This document shows, in pieces, positions 61,901-64,000 of a DNA stretch of 64,000 bases; positions within the stretch are counted from its first letter, which is position 1, and every line of letters starts with the position of its first letter. The DNA comes from Leguminivora glycinivorella (taxonomy: Eukaryota > Arthropoda > Insecta > Lepidoptera > Tortricidae), in the NCBI RefSeq assembly GCF_023078275.1, contig NC_062987.1:20445772-20509771 (forward strand), written 5' to 3'. The position numbers and the translations under genes were made by a program. The notes below the pieces were generated by a model. The model saw nothing but the letters and a program-made list of their open reading frames with translations, had not been told where the DNA came from and did not search any database.

Positions 61901-62262
61901 TGGAATACTTTGATTTGTTCCATGGTTACAGGTATTATTACTTATACAAATTAAGACCTATTTTGTTAGTGCACGATAGCATGACAATTTCCCGCCGGGT
62001 AGAACAAAGAAAAGATTGTATCAAATTCACTTTATCAGTGTATATAACATTTAAAACAGCATGTAATAGCAAATAAACAATATTTAAATCTAGATACAAA
62101 AGCAAAAAAGTTCAAAAAAGTCAAAAAACGTACCCTCCAAAACGGATCAGCAGCTTTCGCGACTTCTTGTAGGTTTCCATAGTTGACGCCTTTCTTTCTC
62201 TGCTCTTCTCTGAAATCTTGCATGAAGAAGTAATATGCGTTTTGCGGTGGCTTTTTCGGCAT
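31990..62262 (-). CDS. mael: Maelstrom, piRNA-pathway HMG-box protein
   Basis: Eleven exons, in transcript order: 62262-62134, 59400-59193, 58172-58029, 57520-57287, 41101-40938, 40485-40342, 38926-38861, 36975-36894, 35108-35058, 32769-32683, 32057-31990. All borders are GT-AG, the phases join, and 458 codons result. Residues 1 to about 65 form the HMG box (NAYYFFMQDFREEQRKKG near the start). Exons 3-6 encode the RNase H-like Maelstrom domain: Glu138 in GEC, then Cys292, His295 and Cys304 spaced C-x2-H-x8-C, the Glu-Cys-His-Cys set typical of the family. The Ser/Gln/Arg-rich tail ends with GRGRGLP and a short basic end. In animals Maelstrom acts with nuclear Piwi in transposon silencing and in perinuclear nuage (family knowledge). 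An upstream TTG at 62292 is not the start; ATG at 62262 follows AAAA. Introns are packed with mobile elements. Confidence 0.94.
32150..32600. repeat. Two opposed SINE-like repeats
   Basis: A forward copy (about 32150-32255, with an ATGT tail) and a longer reverse copy (about 32370-32600) of the GGGATACAGGCGTG family face each other in the last intron of maelstrom. Confidence 0.7.
33464..34713 (-). mobile_element. Mariner transposon, nearly complete
   Basis: The 1250-bp element has inverted ends TTGGGTTGGTAAGAAAGTAA and is flanked by TA on both sides, as for Tc1/mariner elements. The transposase starts at 34555 on the - strand and shows an N-terminal paired helix-turn-helix part, then the catalytic segments ITGDEKW, HDNARPH and YSPDLAPTDY, with Asp residues placed as in DD34D mariners. 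The frame is broken once, near 33845, where a T run is one base short; the rest (33534-33806) continues in another frame to the stop. It sits in intron 9 of maelstrom, in the same orientation as the gene. Confidence 0.95.
33534..34555 (-). pseudogene. Mariner transposase with one frameshift
   Basis: Two overlapping frames (34555-33803 and 33806-33534) together cover a full mariner transposase of about 340 residues. The break is a single missing T in a homopolymer just before the second catalytic Asp segment, so this copy should not give active enzyme unless the base is a sequencing error. No other in-frame stop was seen. Confidence 0.93.
34790..34965 (+). repeat. Dispersed repeat ending in GAGGGTCAGCGCTGGTC
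   Basis: Shared with 58808-58972 (same orientation) and, more diverged, 57778-57935. All three lie in introns of maelstrom. Confidence 0.75.
35132..35425 (+). repeat. Dispersed repeat, TCATCACACTCGCACACTAA
   Basis: About 290 bp shared with 44868-45186; the two copies differ by substitutions and a 37-bp internal duplication in the second copy. Confidence 0.8.
35838..36109. mobile_element. Inverted-end element, GGGTGAATCAAC
   Basis: Second, better-preserved copy of the element at 31589-31844, with ends GGGTGAAT and ATTCACCC flanked by TAT/ATA. Confidence 0.85.
36165..36848. mobile_element. Non-autonomous element, ends ACACGGTGTTTC
   Basis: About 684 bp nearly identical to 43497-44182. The outer sequence GTGTTTCCGGTATCACT on the left and AGTGAAACACGGTGT on the right are imperfect inverted ends. 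Both copies are in maelstrom introns, in the same orientation. Confidence 0.8.
37024..37105 (+). repeat. Short repeat GAGTAAGCGATGACCTATC
   Basis: Shared with 29742-29830; both contain a GTAAATAAAAGAGACG block. Confidence 0.7.
37141..37283. mobile_element. MITE with GACATTGGTTTAAGCGCGAC ends
   Basis: About 45-bp inverted ends with a short core; the stem includes GACAGCGGTGAGCGGC. Confidence 0.85.
37515..38120 (-). mobile_element. tRNA-derived SINE interrupted by a MITE
   Basis: On the - strand the SINE head has a RNA polymerase III B box (GGTTCGAATCCCGG near 38045) and the tail has CCTTCTTGAGCTTACCGT near 37565. A 356-bp element at 37618-37973 with ends CAGGGTGTATTTTGATAGCG and TATA on both sides sits inside the SINE, which reads through when it is removed. 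Confidence 0.85.
37618..37973. mobile_element. MITE inside the SINE, TATA duplicated
   Basis: Inverted ends of about 21 bp (CAGGGTGTATTTTGATAGCG). The flanking TATA duplication is shown by comparison with the uninterrupted SINE at 38960-39200. Confidence 0.88.
38475..38606. mobile_element. MITE-like element with TTAACACTTTCG ends
   Basis: The ends TTAACACTTTCG and CGAAAGTGTTAA enclose GC-richer DNA of about 108 bp. Confidence 0.75.
38960..39200 (-). mobile_element. tRNA-derived SINE, full copy
   Basis: On the - strand: tRNA-like head with GGTTCGAATCCCGG near 39125, then a body with GTGTGATGAGCACAGATATT and a tail ending near CAGTCAATCTGTGTAAG. A further tail-only fragment of the same family lies at 39335-39420. 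Confidence 0.85.
39825..40325. repeat. Inverted pair of GGACCGATTTTCAT repeats around an exon fragment
   Basis: A forward copy at about 39825-40016 and a diverged reverse copy at about 40150-40325 flank a short fragment of maelstrom exon 6 (40017-40047). The right copy begins directly before the donor of exon 6. Confidence 0.7.
40017..40047 (-). pseudogene. Fragment of maelstrom exon 6
   Basis: About 30 bases, GAGGATGGTGTAGGCCCAGC on the + strand and beyond, match 40414-40433 and a little more of exon 6, ending at GTGCATTC-like sequence. It is too short to be spliced and lies downstream of the real exon. Confidence 0.75.
40795..40911 (-). pseudogene. Tandem partial copy of maelstrom exon 5
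   Basis: 117 bp, open in one frame throughout, repeating the last 32 codons of exon 5 from His-Glu-Asp-Glu-Gly on, with one conservative change (Ser to Thr). The first codons (ESMNKVIKF) differ. It has a donor (GAG|GTATGT) and a possible acceptor (GTAGCTAG). The gap to the real exon 5 is only 26 bases, too short for an intron. If spliced directly from exon 4, which ends in phase 1, it reads TGA-AAG-TAT-GAA-TAA-like codons and stops at once. So it cannot replace exon 5 in frame. Confidence 0.8.
41428..41542 (-). repeat. Dispersed repeat of the CCGCCTGATG family
   Basis: Reverse copy of the family described at 7857-8163, in maelstrom intron 4. Confidence 0.75.
41870..42110. repeat. Partial relative of the 6785-7427 element
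   Basis: It shares CAAAGTTGTCCACCCCA and CAGAATCGCGAGCTCTTTCA with the inner part of that element, but lacks the outer ends. Confidence 0.75.
42126..42557 (+). repeat. 430-bp repeat family, full copy
   Basis: Nearly identical to the copies in copy C introns, here in maelstrom intron 4. Confidence 0.85.
42845..43010 (+). repeat. Dispersed repeat TACGCCGGCTCTAACCC
   Basis: Shared with 31262-31425, including CCTCAGTTGGAGG and GGCGGGCCACTTCTTTTC. Confidence 0.75.
43497..44182. mobile_element. Second copy of the ACACGGTGTTTC element
   Basis: Partner of 36165-36848; both ends preserved. In maelstrom intron 4. Confidence 0.8.
44550..44609 (-). other. Candidate alternative exon 4c of maelstrom
   Basis: 60 bases on the gene strand lie between CATCAG (pyrimidine-rich run before it) and GTAAGT. 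The frame that fits phase 1 on both sides is open and encodes MEELEEPVNDFIKEIFIRD. The segment EPVNDFIKEI resembles the end of exon 4 (APVTNFIQQM) and the donor stands at the same place, so it may be an old exon 4 copy or a 20-residue cassette. Including it would keep the downstream frame. Without transcript data this remains open. Confidence 0.35.
44868..45186 (+). repeat. Dispersed repeat, second copy of 35132-35425
   Basis: Includes a doubled TTTTTAGTACTGTATTGAAC segment that the first copy has once. Confidence 0.8.
45336..45371 (-). pseudogene. Decayed exon 4 copy, 3' part (4b)
   Basis: On the gene strand this reads NFLHQMCSRA and a donor, very close to NFIQQMCSRA at the end of exon 4; even the first intron bases GTAAGTAATT agree. 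Upstream it is cut by the left end of a mobile element at 45372. Its other half lies at 57176-57270, beyond the element. Confidence 0.85.
45898..46910 (-). mobile_element. SINE-like repeat within hAT 1, itself carrying hAT 3
   Basis: The GGGATACAGGCGTG-family repeat lies between two TTATTATTA copies inside hAT 1. Its own middle is interrupted by the hAT copy at 45948-46694. Confidence 0.75.
45948..46694 (-). mobile_element. hAT-type element 3, intact, reverse
   Basis: 747 bp, with TAGAGATGTG/CACATCTCTA ends and CTTTCTTC on both sides (45940-45947 and 46695-46702). Same length as the copy at 52579-53325. Short open frames in it are chance; it is non-autonomous. Confidence 0.93.
48594..48672 (+). 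ncRNA. tRNA-like sequence, probably SINE-derived
   Basis: It has an A-box-like TAGCTCAGTTATAGTAGCG and a B-box-like GTGGGTTCGATCC at tRNA spacing, followed by a T run. The T stem and acceptor stem do not pair well, so a functional tRNA is unlikely. Confidence 0.35.
49017..49406. mobile_element. MITE with AAAGTGTGTCCACATGAGAG ends
   Basis: About 40-bp inverted ends that include AAAGTTGGGGCTGG and its complement. Confidence 0.85.
49715..49840. mobile_element. MITE with CACATTATCCGATCCGATA ends
   Basis: Nearly fully palindromic, relative of 19167-19292. Confidence 0.85.
51693..52246 (+). repeat. GGCCAAGAGCGTGTCGG repeat
   Basis: Member of the GGCCAAGTGCGAGTCGG family with a GGAC tandem run at 52165-52195; inside the piggyBac-type element. 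Confidence 0.8.
52579..53325 (+). mobile_element. hAT-type element 2, intact
   Basis: 747 bp with TAGAGATGTG/CACATCTCTA ends and ATGTGTCA on both sides (52571-52578, 53326-53333). It lies inside the piggyBac-type element. Confidence 0.94.
54639..54810. mobile_element. MITE-like element with AATGAGGAGG ends
   Basis: Inverted ends AATGAGGAGG-ACACT and its complement, with inner GGCGCC pairs. Confidence 0.7.
55387..55985 (-). repeat. GGCCAAGTGCGAGTCGG repeat, reverse
   Basis: Full-length reverse member with a GTCCGTCT run, just inside the right arm of the 9.5-kb insertion. Confidence 0.8.
57176..57270 (-). pseudogene. Decayed exon 4 copy, 5' part (4b)
   Basis: It starts only about 17 bases after the donor of the real exon 4. 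It matches exon 4 from the GACTGCTTGAAGTAAGACC block through CATGGCAACA to TAAGGTGGCT, with stops and small deletions. It ends where the GGGAGCG element begins; the rest continues at 45371. Confidence 0.82.
57778..57935 (+). repeat. Diverged dispersed repeat
   Basis: Distant relative of 34790-34965 in maelstrom intron 3, sharing the CCAGCGCTGATCTTCC region. Confidence 0.5.
58808..58972 (+). repeat. Dispersed repeat ending in GAGGGTCAGCGCTGGTC
   Basis: Close copy of 34790-34965, in maelstrom intron 2. Confidence 0.75.
58992..59152. mobile_element. MITE with GGATGACGCC-like ends
   Basis: The ends GGGATCATCCACATATTACG and CGTAATATATGGATGACGCC are imperfect inverted copies around C-rich DNA. 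It lies close to the donor of maelstrom exon 2. Confidence 0.75.
59659..60479. mobile_element. 821-bp insertion flanked by CCCCGTATACG
   Basis: An 11-bp direct repeat, CCCCGTATACG, stands at both sides (59648-59658 and 60480-60490). The insert is full of ATTTGCCCGAAT, GGCAAATGAAATT and similar short variants and has a minisatellite in the middle. Class unknown. Confidence 0.6.
59920..60185 (+). repeat. Minisatellite with telomere-like CCTAA runs
   Basis: Five units of about 50-60 bp, each with TTCTAACCTAACCTAACCTA followed by a CAGTTTCATTTTCCAGGGG block. The insect telomere repeat is TTAGG; each unit has two to three tandem copies of its complement. Confidence 0.85.
60955..61085 (+). pseudogene. 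Fragment of a non-LTR retrotransposon protein
   Basis: One frame reads as the C-terminal end of a LINE open frame (DNWMRMTMHRQVWRNGEEHY). No start or catalytic part is present. Confidence 0.5.
61385..61600 (+). pseudogene. 3' end of a LINE ORF2 with in-frame stop
   Basis: One frame reads RPKRGPGRP, a stop, and then EEWKKRGEAFAQQWDMTGS and a stop, with an AATAATAATAA tail after it. This matches the C-terminus typical of RTE-like LINEs (WxxxGExxxQQW). It is a 5'-truncated dead copy in maelstrom intron 1. Confidence 0.7.
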
Positions 62263-62915
62263 TTTTAATAGCAAAAACTTTTCTTTAATCAAAGCTAATA
62301 AACTTTTTCCGGGAACAGTCCGCGACTCCGCGAGTCAGCACAAGTCAAGAAAAATATTTGTGATTTGAATGAACGATTTGAATTTGAACGAAATTGAACT
62401 GTATTTTTTTCAAGGATGTCAAAAAAGAAAATTTGTAAATTTGTTTGTAAAAAAAAATCTCTTGCTTAATTTTTTGTATTTAATTTAATGGATTCTGTAG
62501 CGATTATTGCCTCATAAATTAATGGTATTTTGTAGAGTTAAAACTGTATTCGTAGTATCTTCTTAGTAGTTTGTGACTGTATTAAATAAAATAAATGTAC
62601 AAGTTAAAAAATTTGCGGCGATTTACAATGCAACTCGAACAGGCGAAATCAATCGGTCTTCACTTGATATCTCATTCACTCAGTTTATATCATTCGTTTT
62701 CGTTCAGTCAATCAATCAGTCAGTCAGCGATGACATGACAGCGCGAGTTGTGGTGTTTGTGTTTCGCGAGTTATAAATCACTAAATTACTCTTTTTATCT
62801 TATTTCTGTGTAACAGTCGGTAAACATTACTTAAATTAGTAGATTTATCAGTTCAAAATAGGCAAATAAGATAAACTGTTATGTGTAATAAGTGACCGAG
62901 TGTGTGATACAAGGT
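62263..62915. promoter_or_regulatory. Upstream region of maelstrom, perhaps a shared divergent promoter
   Basis: The maelstrom start codon is at 62262. On the + strand about 62680-62720 there are several initiator-like TCAGT copies (TCAGTCAATCAATCAGTCAG), and at 62914 a good splice donor (CAAG|GTATGT). So a non-coding first exon of a gene reading to the right is plausible. No coding exon of such a gene is in the window. Confidence 0.3.
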
Positions 62916-64000
62916 ATGTTTATAATTCCTGTAATTTTGCAATCGGGTTTTTGAGTTAACTGTTATTTGGAGATACGATGATTTCTGGTTGGTTGACCGT
63001 GGGTGAGCTGAGTGTCAGTTAGAGTAGTAAACAGCGCTAGATATCACGGCAGTGTGTTGATTCGAGCTAAATTGTCAATATCCGCTGGCCGGGAGTTGTC
63101 GTAGCTCGTTAGTCCACTGCCTACTAGATTTATTCATGATTGCACTCACAACTCGATCACGGCGCTATAAATATAGGAATAAAACTAAACCGGCAATTGT
63201 TTTGTTTGTGATGAAGCTAGCAATGCTGGCTTATGTTTGCTTAACAATCCCCACTAAGGTTAGGTAGAATAAGGCTTACTTAACTTTACCTTCAAACCGA
63301 TTTATTTATTATTCGCATATTCAAGTAAGGATAAAAATATAAAAAAATATGTCAAGGAAAATAATCTAATTAATAACATCTAAAAAGCCTATTTCAAAGC
63401 AGTTAACTGATAGACAATGCTTAGAAGCATTAAGCCTAATTTTAGTATGTCATTCGTAAACCAGTTTTTATAATTTACAAAACGCGCATGTATAATTGTA
63501 AATATATGTATATGGCGCTTGTTATACATCTTTAAACATAGTTATTAATAATAGTTATTTACATACTGGTTGTGAGTTTATAAGGGCATATTAAATAATT
63601 ATAGCTAAACCACTGATTCCTAACCTTTTCAACTTGTTACTGTCTTATTTGACTAGCTAGGGAAGAAGGGCCCCTTCTCCATATTCTCCATAATCATTAT
63701 GAATTGAAACATATAGTTCAAGCGCGGATCCAGCTTCGTGCCCAGGGGGGGGTCACGTGGTAAAGGCCCGGGTGCCCAGGGGGGGGGTCACGTGGTCTAT
63801 TTGTATGGCCAACTTAGGCTCCAGGGGGGGGTCATGACCCCCATGACCCCCCCCTGGATCCGCGCATGATATAGTTTACTAGCTTTTGCCCATGGCTTTG
63901 ATAAAAAGTAGCCTATGTCACTCTCCATCTCTTCAACTATCTCCACCTAAAAAATCACGTCAATTCGGCGCTCAGTTTTGCCGTGACAGACAAACAGACA
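62916..64000. other. Right-edge region without a recognised gene
   Basis: AT-rich; possibly the first intron of the divergent neighbour. Apart from the inverted-end element at 63722-63865 I see nothing definite. The end (63880-64000) resembles the start of another common interspersed repeat with GACAGACAAACAGACA. Confidence 0.45.
63722..63865. mobile_element. Inverted-end element GCGCGGATCCAG
   Basis: GCGCGGATCCAG and its complement enclose two copies of a GGGGGGTCACGTGGT motif and a third, GGGGGGGTCATGACCC. Confidence 0.75.

Overview
The window is from an insect nuclear genome, almost certainly a moth or butterfly (Lepidoptera). Genes are split by GT-AG introns, the DNA is AT-rich, and short interspersed elements with inverted ends are very dense. 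Several repeats have forms I know from lepidopteran genomes, such as the tRNA-derived SINE with the GGTTCGAATCCCGG box, the GGCCAAGTGCGAGTCGG repeat and Helitron-like ends. There are no bacterial features; most open reading frames longer than 60 codons are chance or repeat-derived.

Layout. (1) 1-8.2 kb: no recognised gene; an 11-bp minisatellite lies directly upstream of a TATA/initiator pair (3.9-4.2 kb), followed by inverted-repeat elements. (2) 8.2-25.3 kb: three tandem paralogues, + strand, of a small four-helix membrane protein with a charged tail. Copy A shows only its last exon (8225-8997). Copy B (10445-18195) and copy C (19830-25292) are complete four-exon genes with identical intron phases. 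(3) 26451-27287: a small two-exon gene for a lysine-rich, probably nuclear protein that I do not recognise. (4) 27.3-31.9 kb: no gene, only small repeats. (5) 31990-62262, - strand: a complete eleven-exon gene for Maelstrom, the HMG-box plus RNase H-like piRNA-pathway protein (458 codons, every splice phase checked). (6) 62.3-64 kb: the region upstream of maelstrom, perhaps with the first non-coding exon of a divergent neighbour.

The most striking content is inside maelstrom, a gene whose product silences transposons. Its fourth intron (15.8 kb) holds a nest of insertions up to five levels deep, readable from matching target-site duplications: a short element with GGGAGCG ends, a hAT element inside it, then a SINE-like repeat carrying a second hAT copy, and a 9.5-kb insertion with long inverted arms carrying a piggyBac-type element that itself carries a third hAT copy. 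The outermost insertion splits a decayed tandem copy of exon 4. Further partial copies of exons 4 (possible), 5 and 6 lie nearby. A mariner transposon with one frameshift sits in another intron. Copies B and C of the membrane-protein family also show local exon-fragment duplications. I see no operon-like or defence-island system; the unusual biology is exon-fragment duplication and nested insertion in and around a piRNA-pathway gene.
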